A stretch of DNA of 64,000 nt from Pseudomonas antarctica (GCF_001647715.1 NZ_CP015600.1:1736001-1800000); one strand, 5' to 3'. Shown: positions 1 to 8,104, numbered from the stretch's first letter. Notes: generated by a model from the letters alone, not told the origin. A program made the numbers and translations.

Positions 1-805
1 GATGTGCGCCTTCACCGCGTAGGGCTTCGGTGATCAGGAAACTCTTGGCTTGCGGGTGATACAGGCAGGTGGGGTGGAACTGATTGAATTCCAGATTGGC
101 CACCCGGCAGCCCGAACGCCAGGCCATGGCGATGCCATCACCGCAGGCGCCATCGGGGTTGCTGGTATAGAGGTAGACCTTGGCCGCGCCGCCCGAGGCG
201 AGAATGGTGAAGCGTGCGCCGTAGGTGTCGACTTCACCGCTGGCACGATTGAGTACGTAGGCGCCGAGGCAGCGTTCGCCGTCCAGGCCCAGGCGTTTTT
301 CCGTGATCAGGTCGACGGCGACACGCTGCTCCAGCAATTCGATGTTGGGGCGTTGGCGGGCTTGGTCGAGCAGGGTCTTGAAGATCGCCGCGCCGGTGGC
401 GTCGGCGGCGTGGATGATGCGGCGATGGCTGTGGCCGCCTTCACGGGTCAGGTGAAACTCGAAGCCGCCGTCGTCACTGCCAGCGTGTTCGTCGCGGGTG
501 AACGGCACGCCCTGATCGATCAGCCATTGGATGGCTTCGCGGCTGTGCTCGACGGTGAAGCGCACGGCGTCTTCGTTGCACAGGCCGCCGCCGGCGTTGA
601 GGGTGTCCTCGACGTGGGATTGCACTGTATCGGTGTCGTCCAGTACCGCCGCGACACCGCCTTGGGCCCAAAATGTCGAGCCGTTGGCCAGATCACCCTT
701 GCTCAGGACGGCAATGCGCAGGTGGCCGGGCAGGGTCAGTGCCAGGCTCAAGCCGGCCGCGCCGCTGCCAATCACCAGAACATCGTGTTGAAACTGTTGG
801 CTCAT
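1..805 (-). CDS. nadB: L-aspartate oxidase NadB (3' part outside window)
   Basis: First enzyme of de novo NAD synthesis: a cytoplasmic FAD enzyme that oxidises L-aspartate to iminoaspartate for quinolinate synthase. The reverse-strand translation starts MSQQFQHDVLVIGSGAAGLS, giving the GxGxxG dinucleotide-binding motif within the first 20 residues. It continues with the conserved STFWAQGGVAAV segment and the FHPT segment near the window edge, both typical of NadB and the related succinate dehydrogenase flavoprotein fold. About 268 of the usual ~535 residues are inside the window; the C-terminal part lies to the left. It is divergent from algU, the usual Pseudomonas arrangement. Identification rests on the recognised family motifs and on gene order. 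Confidence 0.95.
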   Translation of the reverse strand, partial: MSQQFQHDVLVIGSGAAGLSLALTLPGHLRIAVLSKGDLANGSTFWAQGGVAAVLDDTDTVQSHVEDTLNAGGGLCNEDAVRFTVEHSREAIQWLIDQGVPFTRDEHAGSDDGGFEFHLTREGGHSHRRIIHAADATGAAIFKTLLDQARQRPNIELLEQRVAVDLITEKRLGLDGERCLGAYVLNRASGEVDTYGARFTILASGGAAKVYLYTSNPDGACGDGIAMAWRSGCRVANLEFNQFHPTCLYHPQAKSFLITEALRGEGAH

Positions 806-989
806 TTGAAGGATTCCGCAAAAAGCGATCCACAGGGGTTGGCGCAAACAGGACGCCTGGATCGGCGAATCAAAGGGTCACACGGGCCACTAGTATATAG
901 AGGGGGGGAGCGGCACAATAGCCGGGCATTCGTGGCAATGTGAAATTACGGTGCACGGCGAGGGGCTGACTGACTGGTTATTGAGGTGG

Positions 990-1017
990 GAACTTTTTGC
1001 ATAAGCCCCGACTCAAT
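990..1017 (+). promoter_or_regulatory. Distal AlgU-type promoter candidate
   Basis: GAACTT at 990-995 is followed after 17 bases by TCAAT at 1013-1017. This resembles the GAACTT-N16/17-TCnnA consensus of the ECF sigma factor AlgU. Position about 250 bases upstream of algU fits a distal autoregulated promoter as known for P. aeruginosa algU; the -10 match is only partial. Confidence 0.5.
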
Positions 1018-1183
1018 AGCAGGTTGCCCGAAAGCTGGGAAAACGTTGAGTTTATTGGCCCGTCGGGAGCATTGGACGCGTCAGAAGACCGGCGACAAGA
1101 TTATTCGCGCAGCCGGCCTAGCCCGCGCTGCGTTTTTCGTGTGTGCCAAATCAGTGCATGCCGGAAACTTGCTTGGAGGGGGA

Positions 1184-1210
1184 GAACTTTTGCGAAAAGT
1201 CCTAGTCTAT
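1184..1210 (+). promoter_or_regulatory. Proximal AlgU-type promoter
   Basis: GAACTT at 1184-1189 and TCTAT at 1206-1210 are separated by 16 bases, about 60 bases before the algU start. The -35 is a perfect match to the AlgU/RpoE consensus and the -10 is close to TCTGA. This predicts positive autoregulation of the algU-mucA-mucB operon. Confidence 0.7.
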
Positions 1211-1269
1211 GTTTGCAAGCCTGATCGTTTAGTTATGCAAGCCTCCTTCAAGTACAACGAGGAGTGTTC

Positions 1270-1851
1270 ATGCTAACCCAGGAAGAGGATCAGCAGCTGG
1301 TCGAGCGCGTTCAACGCGGCGACAAGCGCGCATTTGATCTGCTAGTGCTGAAATACCAGCACAAAATTCTCGGGTTGATCGTGCGGTTTGTGCACGACAC
1401 CCATGAAGCGCAGGACGTTGCACAGGAAGCCTTTATCAAGGCGTACCGTGCACTTGGCAATTTCCGCGGTGATAGTGCGTTTTACACGTGGCTATACCGT
1501 ATCGCCATTAACACGGCGAAGAACTATCTGGTGTCTCGCGGACGCCGCCCACCTGATAGCGATGTAAGTTCAGAAGATGCAGAATTTTACGATGGTGATC
1601 ACGGCCTCAAAGATCTCGAGTCGCCGGAGCGTGCATTGCTGCGCGACGAGATCGAAGGCACCGTTCATCGCACAATTCAGCAACTGCCAGAAGATTTGCG
1701 TACGGCGTTAACTTTACGTGAATTCGATGGTCTGAGTTACGAAGACATTGCGAGCGTCATGCAGTGTCCGGTGGGGACTGTAAGGTCACGGATTTTCCGG
1801 GCCCGGGAAGCCATCGATAAAGCCTTGCAACCGTTGTTGCAGGAAAACTAA
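1270..1851 (+). CDS. algU: ECF sigma factor AlgU (RpoE/AlgT)
   Basis: Extracytoplasmic-function sigma factor that directs the envelope-stress regulon and alginate genes. The 193-residue product begins MLTQEEDQQLVERVQRGDKR. It has the region 2 helix with QDVAQEAFIKAYRAL around residues 57-71 and the region 4 helix-turn-helix with YEDIASVMQCPVGTVRSRIF near residues 158-177. I chose the ATG at 1270, with GAGGAG-like sequence at 1258-1264, over an upstream in-frame GTG because it gives the canonical length. It heads the operon algU-mucA-mucB and is preceded by two AlgU-type promoter candidates. MucA is expected to hold it at the inner membrane until regulated proteolysis. Confidence 0.98.
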   Translation: MLTQEEDQQLVERVQRGDKRAFDLLVLKYQHKILGLIVRFVHDTHEAQDVAQEAFIKAYRALGNFRGDSAFYTWLYRIAINTAKNYLVSRGRRPPDSDVSSEDAEFYDGDHGLKDLESPERALLRDEIEGTVHRTIQQLPEDLRTALTLREFDGLSYEDIASVMQCPVGTVRSRIFRAREAIDKALQPLLQEN

Positions 1852-1883
1852 AGACAGCGGCGACAGCCAAGAGAGGAACCGCC

Positions 1884-2471
1884 ATGAGTCGTGATGCCCT
1901 GCAGGAATCGCTGTCCGCAGTGATGGATAACGAAGCGGATGAACTGGAACTTCGTCGAGTGCTCAATGCATTTGATGATGCTGAAACCCGTGATACCTGG
2001 TCTCGTTACCAAGTCGCTCGGGCGGTGATGCACAAGGATCTTCTAATCCCTCGTCTGGATATTGCTGCGGCCGTTTCTGCCGCGCTGGCTGATGAAGCCG
2101 TTCCGGCAAAAGCTGCTCGTGGCCCTTGGCGTAGCCTGGGTCGCCTGGCAGTTGCTGCCTCGGTGACTGTTGCCGTGTTGGCCGGTGTTCGCCTGTACAA
2201 CCAGGACGAAATCGCCGGTGCCGAACTGGCCCAGCAGACTCAGCAACCGGTCATGGCCGGTCCGCAAGTCAAAGGCCCAGCGGTACTGGCCGGCTACAAG
2301 GAAAGCTCTGATACCACAGGTCCTATGGCCAATGGTGTACTTCAAGGGCAATCCGGCTGGCAGGACCAGCGTCTTCCAGGCTACCTGCGCCAACACGCAC
2401 AGGAATCGGCACTGAAAGGCACTGAAAGCGCTCTGCCATACGCTCGTGCAGCAAGCCTGGAAAACCGCTAA
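1884..2471 (+). CDS. mucA: Anti-sigma factor MucA
   Basis: Single-pass inner-membrane anti-sigma factor that sequesters AlgU. The 195-residue protein begins MSRDALQESLSAVMDNEADE. Its N-terminal cytoplasmic RseA-type domain (about 1-80) carries the conserved DNEADELELRRVL motif. A membrane helix lies around residues 86-104, followed by a periplasmic tail that family knowledge says is bound by MucB and cut by AlgW. The gene follows algU after 32 bases and has a GAGAGGAA ribosome site. The reading frame is intact, so this strain is predicted to be non-mucoid by genotype. In P. aeruginosa frameshifts here cause constitutive alginate production. Confidence 0.97.
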   Translation: MSRDALQESLSAVMDNEADELELRRVLNAFDDAETRDTWSRYQVARAVMHKDLLIPRLDIAAAVSAALADEAVPAKAARGPWRSLGRLAVAASVTVAVLAGVRLYNQDEIAGAELAQQTQQPVMAGPQVKGPAVLAGYKESSDTTGPMANGVLQGQSGWQDQRLPGYLRQHAQESALKGTESALPYARAASLENR

Positions 2472-2487
2472 ACCGTTAAGGGGCCCT

Positions 2488-3447
2488 ATGCGCGCCATAC
2501 CGCTCCTTACGCTTTTGCTCAGTGGTTGTTTTGCACTATCCGCCCATGCCGACGAAGCCCAAGACTGGCTGACTCGACTTGGGCGTGCAGAGCAGCAGCA
2601 AAGCTTTGCAGGTACGTTCGTCTACGAGCGTAACGGCAGTTTTTCTACCCATGACATCTGGCATCGTGTCCAGGACGGTCAAGTCCGTGAGCGGCTGTTG
2701 CAGCTCGATGGTTCTGCCCAGGAACTGGTGCGGGTAAATGGAAGAACTCAATGTGTCAGTGGCACATTGGTTGCCGGCCTTGGCAATTCGCCTGACGCGC
2801 CTTCGCGCGCACTCGACCCGCTAAAACTCACCCAATTCTACGAACTGGCCGTCATTGGCAAATCTCGTGTGGCTGGTCGTAATGCGGTGATTGTGTCGAT
2901 CACTCCGCGCGATCAATACCGTTATGGCTTCGAGTTGCACCTGGATCGTGAAACCGGGCTGCCGCTTAAATCTTTGTTGCTCAATGATCAGGGCCAGTTG
3001 TTGGAGCGCTTTCAGTTCACGCGGCTGAACACGTCGCCAGCACTAACGGATCGCGACTTGCAGCCCAGTGGCGAGTGCACGGCTGTAGCGGTTTCGAACG
3101 GTAAAGCGCCCGAAGTACCCGCCACCCAGGCATGGCACTTGGACTGGTTGCCCCCTGGCTTCCAGCTCACCAACAGCATCTCGCGAAAAGATACCCAGAC
3201 CAAAACCACCGTCGACAGCCTGATGTATGGCGACGGGCTGGCGCGCTTTTCAGTGTTTCTTGAATCGACCGATGGTGCGAGCGTGAGCGAAACACGCACC
3301 CAACTCGGTCCGACTGTTGCCGTGTCTCGCCGCCTGAACACCGTAGATGGCGAAGTCATGGTGACGGTTGTCGGAGAAATCCCTATCGGCACCGCTGAGC
3401 GTATCGCGCTGTCGGTGCGCGGCGAAAAGACCGCCGCCAAGCCGTGA
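2488..3447 (+). CDS. mucB: Sigma factor AlgU regulatory protein MucB
   Basis: Periplasmic RseB-family protein that binds the periplasmic tail of MucA and shields it from site-1 proteolysis. The product is 319 residues. It has an N-terminal hydrophobic signal, then AQDWLTRLGRAEQQQSFAGT and the FVYERNG strand typical of the MucB/RseB lipid-binding domain, and a smaller C-terminal domain from about residue 220. I used the ATG at 2488 because it gives a proper signal peptide; the frame is open further upstream. The sequence LSGC at residues 11-14 resembles a lipobox, although a signal peptidase I site after SAHA is the family norm. The gene starts 16 bases after mucA, in the same operon. Confidence 0.95.
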   Translation: MRAIPLLTLLLSGCFALSAHADEAQDWLTRLGRAEQQQSFAGTFVYERNGSFSTHDIWHRVQDGQVRERLLQLDGSAQELVRVNGRTQCVSGTLVAGLGNSPDAPSRALDPLKLTQFYELAVIGKSRVAGRNAVIVSITPRDQYRYGFELHLDRETGLPLKSLLLNDQGQLLERFQFTRLNTSPALTDRDLQPSGECTAVAVSNGKAPEVPATQAWHLDWLPPGFQLTNSISRKDTQTKTTVDSLMYGDGLARFSVFLESTDGASVSETRTQLGPTVAVSRRLNTVDGEVMVTVVGEIPIGTAERIALSVRGEKTAAKP

Positions 3448-3512
3448 ATCGTTAATCTTATGTTCATCCTGATCTTTCAATGTGAGCCGATGCTTGGTTG
3501 GGAGCTGTGAGC

Positions 3513-3581
3513 ATGAAATCTCTGGATCAGTATTTTCACTTGCAAAAAATCCACATGTTTTTTATAGGTCAGGGCCTGTAG
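3513..3581 (+). other. Tiny ORF overlapping a terminator hairpin before mucD
   Basis: A 22-codon ORF (MKSLDQYFHLQKIHMFFIGQGL) starts with ATG 8 bases after a GGAG at 3501-3504. Its TAG stop falls in the loop of the hairpin at 3567-3590. It sits where P. aeruginosa has mucC but has no resemblance to the RseC/MucC family. It may be a leader peptide, or chance. Confidence 0.3.
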
Positions 3582-3600
3582 GTCCTGACCTTATTTTGTT
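3567..3600 (+). terminator. Intrinsic terminator or attenuator between mucB and mucD
   Basis: GGTCAGGGCC (3567-3576), a TGTA loop and GGTCCTGACC (3581-3590) form a 10-bp stem with one G-U pair, followed by TTATTTTGTT. It should end much of the algU-mucAB transcript before mucD. Confidence 0.7.
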
Positions 3601-3681
3601 CGCGGAACAAGGAAGTCGGTCGCAGTTTTCGGCGTTTCTTGAACCCTGTCGCTCAACCCTGCTCGTCGTAACGGGAGCTGT

Positions 3682-5124
3682 ATGTCGATACCACGTTTGA
3701 AGTCTTACCTATCCATAGTCGCCACGGTGCTGGTGCTGGGTCAGGCCGTGTCCGCGCAAGCGGCCGAGCTGCCTGATTTCACCCAACTGGTGGAGCAGGC
3801 TTCGCCTGCCGTGGTGAACATCAGCACCACGCAGAAACTGCCGGAGCGCAAAGTCTCGAACCAGCAGATGCCGGACCTTGAAGGCTTGCCGCCAATGCTG
3901 CGCGAGTTCTTCGAGCGTGGCATGCCGCAACAGCGTTCCCCGCGTGGTGGCGGTGGCGGTGGCCAGCGTGAAGCTCAGTCCCTGGGCTCGGGTTTTATCA
4001 TTTCGCCTGATGGCTATATCCTCACCAACAACCATGTCATTGCCGACGCTGACGAGATCCTCGTTCGCCTGGCTGATCGCAGTGAGCTGAAAGCCAAGCT
4101 GGTCGGTACTGACCCGCGTTCTGACGTAGCCTTGCTGAAAATCGATGGTAAGGACCTGCCGGTGCTGAAACTGGGCAAATCCCAGGATCTGAAAGCCGGG
4201 CAGTGGGTGGTCGCTATCGGCTCTCCGTTTGGTTTCGACCATACCGTTACCCAGGGCATTGTCAGTGCAATCGGTCGTAGCCTGCCTAACGAAAACTACG
4301 TGCCGTTCATCCAGACCGACGTGCCGATCAACCCGGGTAACTCCGGTGGTCCGCTGTTCAACCTGGCGGGCGAAGTGGTCGGAATCAACTCGCAGATCTA
4401 CACCCGCTCCGGTGGCTTCATGGGCGTGTCCTTTGCCATTCCGATCGATGTGGCCATGGACGTTTCCAACCAGCTCAAAGCCGGTGGCAAGGTCAGCCGT
4501 GGCTGGTTGGGCGTAGTAATCCAGGAAGTGAACAAAGACTTGGCTGAATCGTTCGGCCTCGACAAACCGGCCGGTGCGCTGGTCGCGCAAATCCAGGACG
4601 ACGGCCCGGCTGCCAAAGGCGGTCTGCAAGTGGGCGACGTGATCCTGAGCATGAATGGTCAGCCGATCATCATGTCGGCCGACTTGCCGCATCTGGTCGG
4701 TGCCCTGAAAGCGGGCAGCAAAGCCAAGCTGGAAGTGATTCGTGATGGCAAGCGCCAGACCGTTGAACTGACCGTTGGCGCGATCCCGGAAGAGGGCGCA
4801 ACCCTGGATGCTCTGGGCAACGCCAAACCGGGCGCCGAGCGCAGCAGCAATCGCCTTGGCATTGCCGTGGTTGAGCTGAGCGAGGAGCAGAAGAAGAGCT
4901 TCGACCTCAAGAGCGGTGTTGTGATCAAGGAAGTTCAGGACGGCCCAGCCGCCTTGATCGGCCTGCAGCCGGGCGACGTGATTACCCACTTGAATAACCA
5001 GGCGATCAACTCCACCAAGGAGTTCGCCGACATTGCCAAGGCGTTGCCGAAGAATCGCTCGGTGTCGATGCGCGTACTGCGTCAGGGGCGTGCAAGCTTC
5101 ATCACCTTCAAGCTGACCGAGTAA
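3682..5124 (+). CDS. mucD: DegP/HtrA-type periplasmic serine protease MucD
   Basis: Periplasmic HtrA-family protease and chaperone that removes misfolded envelope proteins and so dampens AlgU activation. The 480-residue protein has a signal peptide ending near QAVSAQAAE. The trypsin-like domain contains the catalytic triad His118 (TNNHVI), Asp148 (RSDVALLK) and Ser221 (PGNSGGP). Two PDZ domains follow, roughly 270-365 and 385-475. A Gly-rich linker, RGGGGGGQRE, lies near residues 89-97. The ribosome site is GGGAG at 3673-3677. It is separated from mucB by 234 bases with a terminator and no mucC, so it probably also has its own promoter, as known in P. aeruginosa. Confidence 0.97.
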   Translation: MSIPRLKSYLSIVATVLVLGQAVSAQAAELPDFTQLVEQASPAVVNISTTQKLPERKVSNQQMPDLEGLPPMLREFFERGMPQQRSPRGGGGGGQREAQSLGSGFIISPDGYILTNNHVIADADEILVRLADRSELKAKLVGTDPRSDVALLKIDGKDLPVLKLGKSQDLKAGQWVVAIGSPFGFDHTVTQGIVSAIGRSLPNENYVPFIQTDVPINPGNSGGPLFNLAGEVVGINSQIYTRSGGFMGVSFAIPIDVAMDVSNQLKAGGKVSRGWLGVVIQEVNKDLAESFGLDKPAGALVAQIQDDGPAAKGGLQVGDVILSMNGQPIIMSADLPHLVGALKAGSKAKLEVIRDGKRQTVELTVGAIPEEGATLDALGNAKPGAERSSNRLGIAVVELSEEQKKSFDLKSGVVIKEVQDGPAALIGLQPGDVITHLNNQAINSTKEFADIAKALPKNRSVSMRVLRQGRASFITFKLTE

Positions 5125-5145
5125 CTCGCCAGCCTGCATCCCAAC

Positions 5146-5185
5146 AAAAAGCCCCGTCTTCGGTTAACGAAGGCGGGGCTTTTTT
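5146..5185. terminator. Bidirectional intrinsic terminator, mucD / bepA
   Basis: AAAAA, then GCCCCGTCTTCG (5151-5162), a short loop and CGAAGGCGGGGC (5168-5179), then TTTTTT. The flanking A and T runs let it serve both convergent genes. Confidence 0.9.
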
Positions 5186-5198
5186 GTGGGCGATGGGT

Positions 5199-6632
5199 TT
5201 AGCTCATCATCCCTTTTACCAAGCGTTCTTGCTCGATCAACTCACGCTGGCGGGCATCTATTCGTGAGGACAGTGGGAAGTTGCTGCCGGCGCGGCGCTT
5301 GGCGAAGTCCAGTTGTTGAATGGCCTGCTTGAAGTCACCCACCAATGCAAAGTACTCGGCGCGGGCCTGATGCAGGCCGATGATGTTGCCGGACAGGCCA
5401 CGTGTCTCGGCAACCTGGTACCACACATCCGGATCATCCGGACGTGATTTGAGTAGCCCGTCCAAGGCCTTTTCCGCATCGGCGATACGGTTCTGCTTGA
5501 TCAGCAAGTCCACCCGCACCTGATTCAGCGGATAGTTGCCGGGGTACTGGGTGAGCATCCGATCAGTGCGTTGCTGGGCATCGGGCAAGCGGTTATTGGC
5601 CATATCCAACTCGATCTGCGCCAGGTTGTAGGTGATGTCGTTGGGCGCCTTGGCCAACAATGGCTGCAAGCTTTCCCGTGCCTCTTTGTACTGAGTGCCT
5701 TTGATCTGGGCTATTGCCAGGCCATAACGCGCCACATCGTTTTTCGGGTTCTCGTCCAGCTGCGCCTGGAAGCGCTTGGCGGCGAGGCCCGGGGTGTCTT
5801 CGTATTGCAACTGCACCCGTGCGCGAATCAGCTGATAGCGCAAACTGTCTTCCGTGCCGCCGGGTTTGGCTTGCTCGGCGCGGTTGCGGGTGTCGGCGAT
5901 CCGCGACTCGGTCACCGGGTGCGTCAGCAGGAATTCCGGCGGCTTGGCGTCGAAACGGTATTGGCGCATCAGGCGTTCAAACATGGTGGGCATGGAGCGC
6001 GGGTCGTAACCGGCTTTTTCCAGGTTGAGAATGCCGATACGGTCAGCTTCCTGCTCGTTCTGGCGGGAGAACCGGCGCTGCTCCTGGATGGCCGCCGCCT
6101 GGCTGCCGGCAATCGCGGCAATCCCCGCATCGCCCGCACCCGCTGCGGCAGCGATAATCCCGCCGAGCAAAGCCGCCATCATCGGTAGCTGCATGCGCGA
6201 CTGAGCTTCCACGCCACGGGCAAAGTGGCGTTGGGACAAGTGAGCCAATTCGTGGGCGAGCACCGAGGCATATTCACCTTCGGTCTGGGCATTGAGGAAC
6301 AGGCCGCCGTTGACCCCGACAATCCCGCCTGGCGCAGCAAAGGCGTTGAGTTGCGGGCTGTTGATCAGGATGAACTCCAGGCGTCGGTCATTGACCTGGC
6401 TGGTTTCCACCAGCTTGTACACGCTGGTTTCGACGTAATCCTTGAGTTGTGGATCATTGAGCTGCGAGACCTGGCCCCGCAGGTAGGCAAGCCAGGCACG
6501 GCCCAGTTGGAATTCCTGTTGCGGAGAGACAATGGCAGAACTGGCGTCGCCAAGTGACGGCAGGTCGTCAGCGAAGCCCGGAGAGGCCAGCAGGCAGGCC
6601 AGCGTCAGCAGGGTAGGGCGCAAAAAAGTCAT
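5199..6632 (-). CDS. bepA: Periplasmic M48 metalloprotease with TPRs, BepA-like
   Basis: Periplasmic zinc metalloprotease that by family knowledge helps LptD/BAM assembly and degrades stalled outer-membrane proteins. The 477-residue protein has a signal peptide (MTFLRPTLLTLACLLASPGF-A). The HELAH zinc site is at residues 127-131, with the third ligand in QEADRIG at about residue 195. An Ala/Gly-rich loop of about 150-180 sits between them, as in BepA. The C-terminal half (about 260-470) is TPR-like helical repeats. It is convergent with mucD, so two envelope quality-control proteases share one terminator. It is divergent from the TusA-family gene. Confidence 0.9.
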   Translation of the reverse strand: MTFLRPTLLTLACLLASPGFADDLPSLGDASSAIVSPQQEFQLGRAWLAYLRGQVSQLNDPQLKDYVETSVYKLVETSQVNDRRLEFILINSPQLNAFAAPGGIVGVNGGLFLNAQTEGEYASVLAHELAHLSQRHFARGVEAQSRMQLPMMAALLGGIIAAAAGAGDAGIAAIAGSQAAAIQEQRRFSRQNEQEADRIGILNLEKAGYDPRSMPTMFERLMRQYRFDAKPPEFLLTHPVTESRIADTRNRAEQAKPGGTEDSLRYQLIRARVQLQYEDTPGLAAKRFQAQLDENPKNDVARYGLAIAQIKGTQYKEARESLQPLLAKAPNDITYNLAQIELDMANNRLPDAQQRTDRMLTQYPGNYPLNQVRVDLLIKQNRIADAEKALDGLLKSRPDDPDVWYQVAETRGLSGNIIGLHQARAEYFALVGDFKQAIQQLDFAKRRAGSNFPLSSRIDARQRELIEQERLVKGMMS

Positions 6633-6726
6633 GCACAGAGCCTTTCGACAAAGAGCTTACTGTAGCCGGACACTGAGCTTCGGACCAGATATTCTAAGCA
6701 CCCCAATCGCCTGTCCGGAGTAAACC

Positions 6727-6966
6727 ATGACCGACGCTGTAGCCTTTGATGCCGAACTCGATGCCAGTGGCCTCAATTGCCCGTTGCCTTTGCTCAAAGC
6801 CAAGTTGGAACTCAATCGGTTGGCCAGCGGTGCAGTGCTTAAGGTCATCGCCACAGACGCTGGCTCCCAGCGCGATTTCCGGACCTTCGCGAGGTTGGCC
6901 GGGCATACTCTATTGCACGAAGAAGACGCCGCCGGTGTGTATCGTTACTGGTTGCGCAAGGCCTGA
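6727..6966 (+). CDS. TusA-family sulfur carrier protein
   Basis: Small cytoplasmic protein of 79 residues with the SirA/TusA/YedF fold. The family motif LNCPLPLLKAK includes the active cysteine at about residue 18 in the CPxP context that carries persulfide sulfur. TusA itself relays sulfur for tRNA 2-thiouridine, but paralogues (YedF, YeeD) differ in role, and the sequence alone does not settle which this is. GGAG lies 6 bases before the start. The next gene, a PerM-type membrane protein, starts 30 bases downstream and is probably co-transcribed. Confidence 0.85.
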   Translation: MTDAVAFDAELDASGLNCPLPLLKAKLELNRLASGAVLKVIATDAGSQRDFRTFARLAGHTLLHEEDAAGVYRYWLRKA

Positions 6967-6996
6967 GCCGTTTGCCCCTTCACCCGAGGTTGATTG

Positions 6997-8067
6997 ATGT
7001 TCAAAGTGTTACGAGACTGGATTCAGCGCTACTTCTCCGACGAAGAAGCCGTGGTGCTGGCGGTCCTGCTGTTCCTGGCCTTCACGGCCGTGCTCACCTT
7101 GGGCGGCATGCTCGCGCCAGTGCTGGCAGGGATGGTGCTGGCTTACCTGATGCAGGGCCTGGTCACTACCCTGGAGCGGTTGCGCTTGCCGGGCGGCGTT
7201 GCGGTGGGCCTGGTGTTCGCCTTGTTCATGGGGTTGCTGGTGGTGTTTATCGTGGTGGTCTTGCCATTGCTGTGGCATCAGTTGATCACCCTGTTCAACG
7301 AGTTGCCGGGGATGCTTGCCAAGTGGCAGTCACTGCTGCTCTTGTTGCCGGAACGCTACCCGCACCTGGTGTCGGATGAGCAAGTGCTGCAAGCCATCGA
7401 AGTGGCGCGTGGCGAGATCGGAAAATTCGGGCAGTGGGCGCTGACGTTTTCCCTGTCCAGCCTGCCGCTGCTGGTCAACATCATGATCTACCTGGTGCTG
7501 GTACCGATCCTGGTGTTTTTCTTCCTCAAGGACCGCGCGATGATCGGCCGCTGGGTCAGCGGTTACCTGCCGCGTGAACGCGCGCTCATTACCCGCGTGG
7601 CCGAAGAGATGAACCGGCAGATCGCCAACTACATTCGCGGCAAAGTGATTGAGATTGTTATCTGTGGAGGCGTCACCTACATCGCATTTGTCGCGCTCGG
7701 GCTGAACTATGCGGCGCTGCTGGCGTTGCTGGTGGGCGTGTCGGTGGTGGTGCCGTATGTCGGCGCGGTGGTGGTGACGGTGCCGGTGATGTTGATCGCA
7801 TTGTTTCAGTGGGGCTGGAGTGACCAGTTCATCTACCTGATGGCGGTGTACGGCATTATCCAGACCCTGGATGGCAACGTACTGGTACCGCTGCTGTTTT
7901 CCGAGGCCGTCAACCTGCACCCGGTGGCGATCATCTGTGCAGTGTTGTTGTTTGGTGGGTTGTGGGGATTCTGGGGCGTATTCTTCGCGATTCCCCTGGC
8001 GACGTTGTTCAAAGCCGTGCTGGATGCCTGGCCACGAAAAGAACCGGTGGTTGCGCCTTTGTTGTAA
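6997..8067 (+). CDS. AI-2E/PerM family membrane protein
   Basis: Polytopic inner-membrane protein of 356 residues from the AI-2 exporter-like (PerM/YdiK, formerly UPF0118) family. Hydrophobic segments cluster at about 20-75, then after a soluble stretch at about 150-175, 210-270 and 300-340. The segment PYVGAVVVTVPVMLIALFQWG and the closing GFWGVFFAIPLATLFKAVL are characteristic of the family. Substrates of most members are unknown. I used the ATG at 6997, preceded by CGAGGT; the TTG one codon earlier is less likely. Confidence 0.88.
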   Translation: MFKVLRDWIQRYFSDEEAVVLAVLLFLAFTAVLTLGGMLAPVLAGMVLAYLMQGLVTTLERLRLPGGVAVGLVFALFMGLLVVFIVVVLPLLWHQLITLFNELPGMLAKWQSLLLLLPERYPHLVSDEQVLQAIEVARGEIGKFGQWALTFSLSSLPLLVNIMIYLVLVPILVFFFLKDRAMIGRWVSGYLPRERALITRVAEEMNRQIANYIRGKVIEIVICGGVTYIAFVALGLNYAALLALLVGVSVVVPYVGAVVVTVPVMLIALFQWGWSDQFIYLMAVYGIIQTLDGNVLVPLLFSEAVNLHPVAIICAVLLFGGLWGFWGVFFAIPLATLFKAVLDAWPRKEPVVAPLL

Positions 8068-8072
8068 CGGTT

Positions 8073-8097
8073 GGGGCGAACACCCAGTGTTCGCCCC
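8073..8097. terminator. Perfect hairpin between convergent genes
   Basis: GGGGCGAACAC (8073-8083), CCA loop, GTGTTCGCCCC (8087-8097): an 11-bp perfect stem between the perM-like gene and bcp. There is no strong T-run on either side, so it may be a weak terminator or an RNA-stabilising stem. Confidence 0.6.
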
Positions 8098-8104
8098 TCA
8101 CGCG

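Larger units (their letters stand above)
806..1269. promoter_or_regulatory. nadB-algU divergent intergenic region
   Basis: This 464-base gap separates divergent nadB and algU and holds no convincing gene; the short ORFs in it lack ribosome sites and family resemblance. It contains two AlgU-type promoter candidates, annotated separately. A TATACT-like hexamer on the reverse strand near 892-897 may be a -10 element for nadB, but its -35 partner is weak. Confidence 0.6.

Noticed and set aside
50..943. Long plus-strand frame opposite nadB
   Set aside because: It is the antisense shadow of nadB, with low-complexity Ala/Gly/Val sequence and no ribosome site.
3482..3700. 72-codon frame between mucB and mucD as a mucC gene
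   Set aside because: No RseC/MucC motifs, no ribosome site, and it runs through a terminator hairpin.
3709..5139. 476-codon minus-strand frame opposite mucD
   Set aside because: Full-length shadow of mucD; His/Gln/Arg-rich composition typical of antisense of a high-GC gene.
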